Of a DNA stretch of 64,000 nt, positions 37,331 through 47,753 are shown piece after piece. The DNA is taken from contig NC_045138.2 in assembly GCF_008831285.2 (NCBI RefSeq), forward strand, positions 32,893,934 through 32,957,933, in the 5' to 3' direction. The position numbers and the translations under genes are program-made. This DNA is from Nymphaea colorata (lineage: Eukaryota > Streptophyta > Magnoliopsida > Nymphaeales > Nymphaeaceae). The notes beneath the pieces are model-generated. The model was not told the origin of the DNA. It made no database searches and saw only the letters and a program-made list of their open reading frames with translations. The stretch's first letter is position 1. Each line of letters begins with the position of its first letter.

Positions 37331-38550
37331 TGGCTGATAGCTTTGGATTGTGGAGCAGGTTCCTGTGCTTGAATGGTCAATGTTCTTAGTTTGGAAGCCT
37401 TGGTCACAGCTGTAGTGTGTTGAGGATTGCATATGGAATTGTCTGTAGTTCGTGCCATGGTTGAGGCGATGTCTACTTGTATATTTTGAGAACTTTTTGC
37501 TTTTTTCATGCTGATGTCTGTAGCTAGGCATTTGAAAATTTATCTTCCTTTTCGTTTTCTAATGCCAGAACATTAATTGGTAGAGTTCTGCGCTTCACAC
37601 CGAGCCTATACGATCCCTGGAGTGCACTTTCCTAGGTTCCTAGGTGCTGTGAGTTGTAGAGTTCAAGTCAACCCTGCGTTGGCTCGTGTGGTGGTGGGCA
37701 ATTCGAACATTGTAGCCACAAACATGAGGTAGAATCGGAGAGAAACAGTCTTTCTTATATGAATACTGCATTGTTATTTGTTATATAGAATCAAGAATTT
37801 CGCCTTCGGAAATCGAAAAGGGAAATTAGGATTTTCTGTAACCACGCTTTTCTGCCAAACCCGCCCGACTGATGGGGGTCAAATTTGCGTCTCTAATCTG
37901 ATGAAGTCGTGGAATGCCAATGTGTGATCCAACGATTTAAAAAACACAGGTGTCGGACTCAGACTGGATGCTCTGGATACAACCCAGTAGTGTCGATCGC
38001 ATCGATAAGTGTTCCCCCATGTTCTCTTCTATGATCTATCCAAGAGTTAGCGAGTGGGATTTAGGGCGTTCGAGATGGAATTCAAGCTGAACTCAACTCG
38101 GCTCCGGAGTGTCTTGAAAGAAGCTCCAACTCTTTTAATAAATGTATTATATATATATATATATTTTGAGCTTGACTGAGATTAACTGAGTTAAGCTCAC
38201 TTTACTCGGTCTCGACTCGTTTACATTGTCGAGTTCATTTCTTAACTCGAGCCAAGTTTATCGAGTAGCTCGGCTTGTTGACTTTTTTCTGGAGAAAAAG
38301 CCTTTACCCCGGCAGCGAAACCATGAAAGAAAGATGAATTGGCGCCAAAATACTGGAAGGATATATTCTCCATTATCTCTGGTTGCCAAGGAAAACCAAC
38401 ATTAGAAGTTACATTTCTGTTGAATCATTGGGTTGCAGCGACGTCTATATTTTGTCCTTTTTATGCGAAGGATCCGATTTGCGAGACCTGAAGTCGTCTT
38501 TGCTCTTCACTGTAGTAATTCGGTTCGCCCCTTATATTAGCTGCGAAGTT
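37331..38550. other. Intergenic region, no gene seen
   Basis: The first 200-300 bases are probably the 3' UTR of the membrane protein gene. The rest has no supported coding frame. A TA microsatellite lies at about 38147-38164. Confidence 0.4.
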
Positions 38551-38674
38551 TCGCGGTTCAGCTGATCTTGTACCTCATCTACCATGGCTGAAAGCCTGAA
38601 CCATGCCAAAGCTGCATCAACAGCCGTTTTGATTTTCCTATGTCGATCCCTTTTGTGCGGCCGTATAGGTGCAG

Positions 38675-38756
38675 TTGGCAATGATCTGAACTTAGCCGCG
38701 CTTCTGAGTGCAAAGTGTGAAGCATACTAATGGTTGAATTTCTGAATATGAGCCTA
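38675..38756 (+). ncRNA. Box C/D snoRNA candidate A, second copy
   Basis: TTGGC and GCCTA flank the unit, so the terminal stem keeps four of five pairs. Box AATGATC, the CCGCGCTTCTGA segment and TAATGGTTGAATTTCT are shared with 11666-11753. Confidence 0.5.
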
Positions 38757-39020
38757 CTTGTACACCAATGTTATGCCTTTTCCGCCTTCGACGTTTATTT
38801 GGAGGCAGTTCGTCTTAACTCCTGTTGGTAGATATTTTGTTATGTTCAGTTGAGTTTGTCGATCCATTTGGTTATGTTTACATGGTATTGCCATTGGTTC
38901 CTCTTTTTGCCCTAGCAATGCTGAAAAATCTCCTGCTCTGCCAGTGTCAGGCATCTTAGTTGCGTGTTTTACCACATCAAGTGTTATTTGTGCGAGTGAC
39001 TTACTGACATTTGCTTTCGT

Positions 39021-39093
39021 CAGTCAAGATAATTTGGCAGCTCCTTATGCCATTTCTGCTTCAGAAAATTCATGATCGATGAGCTGATCAACA
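39021..39093 (+). pseudogene. Degenerate snoRNA-like unit B
   Basis: Clear similarity to 11321-11404 through GCAGCTC, ATGCCA.TTCTGCTTC and GATGAGCTGATCAA. The expected D' (TCTGA) reads TTCAGA and the expected D box (CTGA) reads TTTGA, so it probably cannot form a normal snoRNP. Confidence 0.5.
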
Positions 39094-39549
39094 AATTTGA
39101 GACACATGCAGTTTAAATTCATTCGGCTGCTTTTGTTTGGATCCAAAAAATCATATACTGTTTTTTAAGTTTACTCTCTTATATCCATGCAATTTTAACC
39201 AAGTTTAATCGCTGCTTAGTGGACCGTGAAAATTTAGAAGGGCAATTGCATTGACTCATCAGTCTTCTTATCACTTCATTCTGCTTGGGTTTTCTGTTGA
39301 TGACGTAGTCTTTGTTTGTTTTCTGTCTCTGCATGCTTCCAGGTCCCTGAGTATAAGTCTGGCAAGCTTTTGATTTTGTTGGGTGACCTGCAAGATCAAC
39401 GCTCCATGTTTCTTTTTGGTTTGTCTTCGTGTTACTGATAGATGCCTCGAAGATTCCTCTCTCCCTCCTTGGGATTGTGCTCCTATGAAATCTTATGTTG
39501 GATATGAAATTTGTTTATGGTTGTCATGTATACGTTGGTCTGAGAAGAG

Positions 39550-39660
39550 GAAAGCGGCTGGTGATGATTGATCCACTTTTGAGGTTCAGTGGTTCCAAGA
39601 CCTTGTTAACAAGGAGAACCAACTTGTAGTAGCCACTGCTTCCTGTGGTAAAGCTTGGAT
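39550..39660 (+). ncRNA. snoRNA-like unit C3 (conserved central hairpin)
   Basis: GGCTGGTGATGATTGATCC and the central stem-loop AGTGGTTCCAAGACCTTG...CAAGGAGAACC are nearly identical to 11108-11225. The 3' arm keeps CTTGGATCC but no CTGA follows, so the D box seems lost. Confidence 0.5.
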
Positions 39661-39905
39661 CCATATGCCATTTCTTTGACATATCATATCGTTTGTTTTC
39701 TGTAACCCTTCCCCTTTTGCAGATTTATAGTTGTAACATGTACTTGTTCTATATCCTCCATTTAGTCAGTTGGGTGGTTGTGTTTTCTACCTCTGTAGGT
39801 TCTTGTGCTGGTACATGCTTGTAACTGGTTCATGGTTATGGTCAAACTCATTTAGGTTTAATGGGTATCGTGTTTTTTTAATGTTATGCTGAAGTTTCAT
39901 CTGTT

Positions 39906-39906
<1 letters not shown>

Positions 39907-39957
<51 letters not shown>
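39907..39957. repeat. (TA)n microsatellite
   Basis: About 25 uninterrupted TA units. Confidence 0.95.
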
Positions 39958-39960
<3 letters not shown>

Positions 39961-41119
39961 TAAATATCCATATTTCATTGCCAATGAAGATATCTCAATA
40001 TATTGAGCTGTAATGGTTCCAAACCTTTATTGAATTAGTCTGATTGGATTGGGCATTATGTTCTCTCCTATTTTATCAGGTTGTCATGATGTGTAGATAC
40101 ATTATTTGTCTACCTTCCATTTTATGATATACGAAGTTGAAAATATGACAAAGATTTATTCATGGTGATTTTCTTTTCTTCTTCCCTATCATAAGAGGAG
40201 AAACCTTTTCATAATTGTAAATAACTTTTTCGTGTGAAAAGTTCGTATTAAACACGACTTTCCAACGTGTGCTAGGCTCCGATACTATCTGTTGGTTAAT
40301 TTCTGCAGGAAATGTATGTTCTGTAAAAATTTATCATTTAACCTTAGCCCGTGCCAAATTATTTGGAGTAAACAAAACAGAAAGATATACAGACCTACGA
40401 GAAAAGTGAATTAACTTGCGCCTTTTTTTAAAAAAGGGTTTTGCCTTTCGTAGAAGCAAAAATATACAAATAAGGTATTTAGACACTGTGGAAACGTTGT
40501 ATCATACAATTTAACGGAATGCCAAAACCGATGAAACCGCTTCAATTGATCTGATATTACAATGAATGGCCAATTGTATATAAGCCGTGAACTAAATTTT
40601 CAACATATTTTTCTAGTATGATTTTTCTTTCTGGGCTTCTAAGAAGTTTTAGAATGACTGGATAATAGGCAATTAGACAGCCGTGGCCAAAAATATTTGA
40701 CTTGTACCACCATCCTTCATCGGCGTAATCCTGGGAGTCGAGCCTGAACTACTCATAGACTCCGCAGTATTATCGGTTTCTCTGTTTGCTGATAATCGTT
40801 TTATTTTTTGGTGGTCTACAAGACACGCATAAACTGGCTTTGGAGTTTTGGCGTTCCATGAAAGGATTGAAGCTAGTTAGGATTTTTGGCACTTCGACTG
40901 CTTGTGTTTATGGGTAAAGAAAGTAACTTAGTTGATGTCACGAATTCCGTTTGTCTTCCTTGTCTCTTTCCACCATCGGGTTTCCCTGTTTCGTTTGTGT
41001 TGGTGTCTCTCTCCCTGTCGGGTTTGTGCTACTGGTTTACAAAGATCCTTCCAACACGAATTGCTGTCCAAGCCATAGCCACAGATCTTTCTTGGACCAT
41101 ATACACGACGACATTTGGC

Positions 41120-41120
<1 letters not shown>

Positions 41121-41162
<42 letters not shown>
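41121..41162. repeat. (GA)n microsatellite
   Basis: About 20 uninterrupted GA units; it creates long Glu/Arg or Ser/Leu open frames that are not genes. Confidence 0.95.
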
Positions 41163-41166
<4 letters not shown>

Positions 41167-41686
41167 GTTTCTGTACGAAAACGTACTTATTGGGCGATGC
41201 ATGTGAGCGGTTTCATGTTCATTTTCATTCAACTTCAATCCTGCAATCTTTGTTTCTGCTATTCTCTCTCCCGAACTTTTCAGTGTATACGCAAAAATAT
41301 GCATGTGCGATTGAGTCGCCCCACCAAACTTTTTAAGCAAGTAAAAATTAAAACCAAAATGCGAAGTTAACTTTGAAGGTAACTTCTTTTAGTCTCCCGA
41401 AAAGAGGTGGCTGGGAAGAGGTCCCATACTCTACGGGCAGATGGTATTTGAGCTTCTCTCATTCTCTCTGTGCCTTTGGGTCCTGAGATCCGTCGGAGTT
41501 CACTCTCACTTTTAAAGGTCCCAAGAATTAGCAGCCACTAAAATCAAAGCGCACAAACACTATCCACATGTACCTTGTTCTGACCAGCTATATCCTTTGA
41601 GGGCAGATGACATACAGAAGACCATATCAATTAATAGTTTTTATGGCTCCTCTTCCCCTCTCAGTAAGGTCTAGTTTAGGAGCGTC

Positions 41687-41809
41687 GCATGCTCTATAAA
41701 GCATGCTATATATTAGCAAAGATACACAAGATCAGGCTCTATGTGGGTCGACTCTTCTAGAATGAACATACACTGCTGAATCCGTTACACCATGCTTTAT
41801 AGAGCATGC
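41687..41809. repeat. 19-bp perfect inverted repeat with 85-bp loop
   Basis: GCATGCTCTATAAAGCATG at 41687-41705 is exactly reversed at 41791-41809. Each arm is itself close to palindromic (GCATGCT...AGCATGC). It could be a tiny transposon remnant or a cruciform-forming site. It lies about 0.8 kb before the CNGC start codon. Confidence 0.85.
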
Positions 41810-42471
41810 AGTTGTTATACATTACTGATGTTGATTCTTGATTTATGCCTCACGTTCATCTGCAAAATCACGTCTACAGAGCGCAATCAGTTGAGGCCGT
41901 AGACAGAAAACAGCAACTTCTACGCAACGTAACGATACAATCACAGCGGTTGATGGGCCACAGGAAAGGACGTGTACCGCCGAGTCCGAAAGGAGATGTT
42001 GTCACTTGCCTACGAGACGCAGAAGATCAGAAAATTACAAGAGACGGCAAATGACCTTTCGATGACTATCTTGGTGCTATATATAGATGTGCATCCCAAC
42101 AAAAATCACGAAGCTGCAGGGAAGCATCCGTCGCTCTCAGGCGCCTGACATCTCTCTATCTTTCTCTCTATACATGTATTATCTGAGGGAGTGCTCATGT
42201 GTTCGACCTCCTTCAAAAGAGACCACGTCAAGTATATAGAACAAGGTGTCCAACTTTTTCTTTTGCTTACAAGGAGCTTTCTAACATGTGTTGACACTCG
42301 CCTTTGGATTTTATCGGAAGCTCAAAATGGAGGTGTTTTAATCTTTTCAAGCACCCGATCTGTAAGATATTATCAGTTTCTGTGGTATATATGCAAGAGA
42401 TTAATGAGGTTGATATTCTTATCGTCGATATTTAGCATCATCCAAATTCTCTATTATTTCTAGGTGTGAGA

Positions 42472-42474
<3 letters not shown>

Positions 42475-42507
<33 letters not shown>

Positions 42508-42609
42508 CGAGAGAGAGAGAGATTCTTACTGTTATAAGTTGTAGAGGAGTTCTGTTATTACATAACCGGGCTTGGGGGAAGAGAGAGAGAGAGAGAGAAA
42601 GCGAGGGAG
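42475..42609 (+). promoter_or_regulatory. GT/GA-rich 5' leader of the CNGC gene
   Basis: GT repeats pass into two GA tracts that end ten bases before the ATG. GA tracts close to plant start codons are often bound by BPC/GAGA-binding factors; a role here is inferred. Confidence 0.45.
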
Positions 42610-45600
42610 ATGGACAAAACTGAAGAAGGAGAAGAGGAAGAAGACAGCCAGACTAGTTCACATGATAATGGAGATCAAACATCTGATCAGAAGCATAGCC
42701 AGGGGATAGTTCTGGACCCCAGGAGCAGGCTGATCCAGGAATGGAACAGGGTCTTCCTTCTAATCAGCGGCGTTGGCTCGGCGGTCGACCCTCTCTTCTT
42801 CTACACCCTGTCCGTGAGCAGCCGGTGCAACTGCGTCTACATAGACGGGTGGCTTGCGCTGACAGTGACGGCGCTGAGGTGCATGGCGGATTTCGTGCAC
42901 CTGTGGCACATCTGGCTGCAACTAAGGTTGGCGTATGTTCCCAAGCCCTCGCTGGTGGCGATGGGCGGAGGGGGCGGCTGCAGAGTCACCCCCGTAAAGT
43001 CGCGCTGCATTACCTCAAATCCAAGAAAGGCTTCCTCTTGGATGCATTTGTCATCCTCCCTCTGCCTCATGTAAGTAAGCCAGCTCTCTCTCTGTTTCTG
43101 CCACACACTCACTCACAACATTGCATGAATCCGTATGGTGGGATGTATCTAATGGTCATAGATACTGTAACCTAGGAATAACAAGAATTGCATTCAAGTT
43201 GCTGTCGGCAGCTGATCTTGCGGCAATTAATTACTTTAGTAATATAGACTTAAACGATATCAACTTGTTAATAGATGATCTTACAAACTTTTATGTCATT
43301 ATCATGCTTGCCGGTCTGTAATGATCGTTGATATATACATATATATGTTGAACATTTTCTCATGTTGTTTTATCTGTAAGAAAAGCCAAAATTTTCCAAA
43401 TTATTGCAGTCTTATCTTCGCCCTCGTTTGGATGTAGTGGTAAACTGGACGATGGAAAAGCAGCTAGAGCTTTATCATCCAACCTAAAAGGTAGGCAACC
43501 TCCACATGATCTAGTTTGGCATGTGTGCATGTGCCTACACTACCCTTCAATACACGCACACAAAGACAGCTGTGCCTGCAAACCGACACAATATGATGCT
43601 ACTGAATTACTAAATATCGAATTATTTAAACATTTAATAATCATGGGGAAAAGCTTCAGTTATTAATTGAGAAATCACAACACTAAACATATTTCAAAAA
43701 TATATAGAGATTATGAAGCTTGCAAATGCTATTTGTGAAAGCACATTGATAATGATGATGGTGGTGATGAGCGACGAGAACGATGCTGTCATAATACAGA
43801 TGGATGGATATGGGCATGCTCCTCCATGAGGACCCTGGCGTGGGAGATCAGTTCATTTGTCCTTGTGCTTAGGTAATCTTGCACTGCACGTGTCATGGTT
43901 ATGTAATTTCATGCGTCGTGCCACATATGGCATGACTTAATCGTTTTCATTTTATCTGTAATGTGCATAGTTATCTACCAGTATGTCTTCTTCAGGTGCT
44001 GACAGTTAGCCAAGATGACTGTGGTAGGTAGGGCTTATCCCACACAATTAACAGCAATTCAATGAAGTTGATGGGGATTGTGGTAGCTATATATCGTAGT
44101 TATTCGATATTTATGAGTTTTAATCATTTGCGTAAGTTCTTGTATTTGTAAGTACAAGATCTGAGGTCTAAAAGTTAAAACCCAAGGACTTTTGCTTTGT
44201 AACTCAAACATTGGTCTCGGAAAAGAGTAAGTTTCATTCATGCAATTTTATCCTGACCAACTGGCCACAACTAGGCGGGACTGATCTCCAAGACCTACTG
44301 TGCGCCTTGCCATCTAAACACAAAAATCCAGTTACTTTGAATTGCTTCACGTAGTCTTCCAGCATTACTTGTTCATATGAAAGCTAAGTGGCAAAGATTA
44401 TGCTGTTAACTGATTTTAAACATGCTTTCTTGGCTTGGATTCCTAAGAGTTCAATCCATGGATCTGATGTGGTATACTTGGTATGGTTTGCTGATATGAT
44501 GAAAAATCCACGGAAAAATCCATGTCTTACTTCAGAGCTAAGGTCCATGCTTAAGATTTTTATTTACTTCTTTCCATTGAGAAAATGTCGTATTTAAGAT
44601 TGGAGGTTCCTAGGAGGTCCAATCTTAAATCTACGGTGCCCAGATCCTGAGAATATCAGATCTGGAGCAATCAAACACTCTAGTTTATGTAATTAACGTA
44701 CTGAATTGGTAATTGTATATGTCAGCTTGTGGTGTGGGTTGTGGCCCCAATTCTGATCGCCAATGGGAAGACGACATGGGTGATGACCGTATTTCTGGTG
44801 ACCTTCCTCTTCCAGTACCTGCCGAAGCTCTACCATGCCACTTCGCTCCTCCGGCGAATGAATGTCTTTGGGACCATCTGGTGGGGCTTTGCGCTTAACA
44901 TGATGGCATACTTTGTTGCAGCTCATGTAAGTAAGAGATTGAACACAGGCTCTTTCATCTTCACTCCAATGTGCAGCGTTCCTATTACCTGCGAATTCAT
45001 GCATTCAGTTTTTTCTGTCTTACTGATAGGAGGATGTACCTGCATATCACTGTATAGAAAACTTTGTTATAGACAAATAATTTTGACAAATCCCAATGTG
45101 AGATGGGATTCTGGATTCCCAAACATGGAAATCATCTGATGCGCGAATCTGATCCATCGGTATGCAATATCAACATCAAACAGTACTGGGTGAAACCAAT
45201 TATTTAATCTGTTGTGCCTTCAAAAAGCCAGGATCATGTGCCTATCCACATATAGCTAGTACCAGCTAAATTTGGCTACATAAAACAGACTGGATCAGAT
45301 CCTTACATCTTCACATGCAACAGTTCCTGGAGTTTCTCCCGTATCACGTTCCACTGTGTAAGTAGGCAATGCCCATTTTGGTACATTCTAACTACTCTTT
45401 CCTCTCCATATTCATACCATATGGTGTTTATACAATGTAATATATGAGTTGTCATCTCCGTCATACCATGGTTTTGGCATTCGAGTAGCCTTTCCAGTCC
45501 AACCTAAGCAAAGGTCTCTTGTTCTTGTAACAGTGAAAGATCTCTAAGGTGACCTGATTAGACGGCTTCTAATGTATCACACCTTCTAGCTAGCATCGAT

Positions 45601-47753
45601 TATGTGAATTTTAGCTTAATGATCTTTTAATGTGTGTAGGCTTCAGGCGCTTGTTGGTACCTGTTAGGGATCCAGAGGGCTGCAAAGTGCTTGAAAGAGC
45701 AGTGCCTTGAAATGGACGGCTGTGGATTGAAGGTGTTGGGTTGTAAAGAGCCCATATACTATGGCGTTGACGTGGTGAAGGGCGGCATGAGAATGGCATG
45801 GGCAGCACACAGAGCCGCTGGTGACGTGTGCCTGGCGAGCAGTGATAAATTCAACTACGGAGCCTACAAATGGGTGGTGCCCTTGGTCACTAGCACAAAC
45901 CGTCTTGAAAAGGTTTTGTTCCCCATCTTTTGGGGACTAATGACATTAAGGTTCAGCTATGACATATATTCATGCAAATTTCATGTGTGTGTGTGTGTTT
46001 TCTTAGATAATATGGATCAGCCATTTTTCTTCTGCTTTTTTAGCACGTTCGGAAACTTAGAGAGCACTACTGAATGGTCAGAGGTGGTTTTCAACATCAT
46101 AATCTTGACCAGTGGTTTGGTATTGGTGACCATGCTGATTGGCAACATCAAGGTAATGACAGAAAGATAATGCCCATATTATGCACATATTTTTCTTAGC
46201 AACACGTTTCATTTTAAACTTAATCACCATTAATGGTTTGCTCAGTCTCTTTCTATATCGTGGGGTGTGTATGTGCATGCTTTCAAAGCTCTAAAAGGTA
46301 TGATGGTTACTATGTGTCAAGGTATTCCTCCATGCCACAACTTCGAAGAAGCAGAAAATGCAGCTTAAGATGAGGAACTTGGAGTGGTGGATGAAGCGGA
46401 GGCAGCTGCCTCAGGGCTTCCGGCAGAGGGTCCGGCAGTACGAGCGCCAAAGATGGGCGGCGATGCGCGGGGTCGACGAATCCAACATGATTAGGAACCT
46501 GCCTGAAGGCCTGCGCCGGGACATCAAGTACAACCTATGCCTCGACCTTGTTAGGCAGGCAAGATCGCTCGCTCACTGTCGACACTCTTGTCGTAATTTA
46601 TTTTTCTTTTCCTTTTTAAGTTACTAAATTCTTGTGTCTTATTATCCGATTAGGTTCCTCTCTTCCAACACATGGACGATCTTGTTCTGGAACACATCTG
46701 TGACCGGGTCAAATCGATTATCATCCCAAAGGGAGAACCAGTAAGATCTTAAAAATCCATTCAATCCATCTCTCCAAACACCCCATTAGTAAGAAGAATC
46801 TTGGAATTCTTGACGTGGTCACGGTATCCGTTCTTGGGGAGCTCTTGTTGAAGAAAATTGATGCAATAGATAGATCCTCTTTATAGAATTTTTCCAAATG
46901 TTTGGTATGTTCTATTGGTAGATTTTACATCATCATTTATAAAACCTAACAAATATTTGTAAAATAAAAGCATGAAAATAGGAATATATAATAGGTAAAC
47001 GAGAATGATTTTTGGCTCCACTGTTGAAATTAGATGGTTAACAACATGCAGGTGATCTTTCGAAGATTATGGCTTTCTGTTTCTCGATACCTTACTGACC
47101 TTTGAAAATAATGTGGTAAAATAATTGATAATTTCAAAATTAATGTTGCCCTCTTCAATCATGCTTCACATCAACTGTTATAAAAGTTCAGAATTAGTAA
47201 AGTTATTTGGCTAAGGAAACGAGTATTAATTACACAGATAACGAAGGAAGGAGAACCAGTGGAAAGAATGTTGTTCGTGCTAAGAGGCCACCTGCAGAGT
47301 ACCCAAGTGCTTAGGGATGGCGTGAAGAGCTGCTGCATGCTTGGGCCGGGGAATTTCAGCGGGGACGAACTTCTGTCTTGGTGTCTGCGCCGCCCTTTCG
47401 TCGAACGTCTTCCGCCATCTTCTTTTACGCTGGTGAGCCTAGAGACGACGGAGGCGTTCGGGCTAGAGGCCGCGGATCTGAAGTACGTGACCCAGCACTT
47501 CCGCTACAACTTCATGAATGAGAAGGTGAGGAGGAGCACCAGGTACTACTCCCCTGGCTGGAGGACATGGGCAGCTGTTGCCATACAGCTCGCATGGCGC
47601 CGGTACCGGCACCGACTGACGTTGACGTCGCTCTCGTTCATCCGGCCGCGCAGGCCCTTGTCAAGATCATCTTCTCTAAAGGAGGACAGACTCAGGCTCT
47701 ACACTGCTATGCTGACATCTCCAAAGCCTGATCAGGAAGATTTCAGTTTCTAG
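42610..47753 (+). CDS. CNGC4: Cyclic nucleotide-gated channel, CNGC4 type (one apparent frameshift in exon 1)
   Basis: CNGC4 is a plasma-membrane cation channel subunit that acts with CNGC2 in calcium signalling and immunity. Seven exons: 42610-43070, 44726-44926, 45640-45950, 46044-46152, 46322-46558, 46654-46740 and 47238-47753, about 640 residues. Motifs in order: LDPRSRLIQEWNRVFLL, VDPLFFYTLSV, DGWLALTVTALRCMADFVHL, VTFLFQYLPKLYH, the pore STFGNLESTTEWSEVVFN, KMRNLEWWMKRRQLP, the cyclic-nucleotide-binding domain (MLGPGNFSGDELLSWCLRRP), the IQ calmodulin site AVAIQLAWRRYRHR and the tail LTSPKPDQEDF. Pore and tail match the CNGC4 branch rather than CNGC2. Exon 1 needs a shift of one base between PSLVAMGGGGG and RKVALHYLKSKKGF, in the G-rich stretch about 42960-42990. 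Intron 5 starts with GC instead of GT. All other joins are GT-AG and in phase. Confidence 0.93.
44448..44680 (+). mobile_element. MITE-like repeat, family GGGCGTTTGAT, copy 2, in CNGC intron 1
   Basis: CAATCCATGGATCTGATGTGG, GAAAAATCCATG, CTTTCCATTGAGAAA and the end GCAATCAAACACTC match the copies at 22.8 and 57.7 kb. The left end is eroded. Confidence 0.55.

Larger units (their letters stand above)
38550..39670 (+). ncRNA. Second, eroded copy of the snoRNA-like cluster
   Basis: Four landmarks of the 10.7-13.05 kb minus-strand region recur here on the plus strand in the same order: the covarying hairpin (38554-38595), unit A (38675-38756), unit B (39021-39093) and unit C (39550-39660). A to B spacing is about 340 bp in both. 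Unit B has lost its D box and D' box; unit C has lost its D box. I see no TATA or telo-box in front. This may be a partial duplicate in decay, or one with only some units active. Confidence 0.6.
39671..42470. other. Intergenic region upstream of the CNGC gene
   Basis: No protein gene is supported. Contents are a TA microsatellite (39907-39957), a GA microsatellite (41121-41162) and a 19-bp inverted repeat (41687-41809). Confidence 0.5.

Noticed and set aside
40886-41370. Overlapping frames of 103-139 codons around 41 kb
   Set aside because: Extended by the GA microsatellite (Arg-Glu and Ser-Leu runs); no conserved motif on either side.
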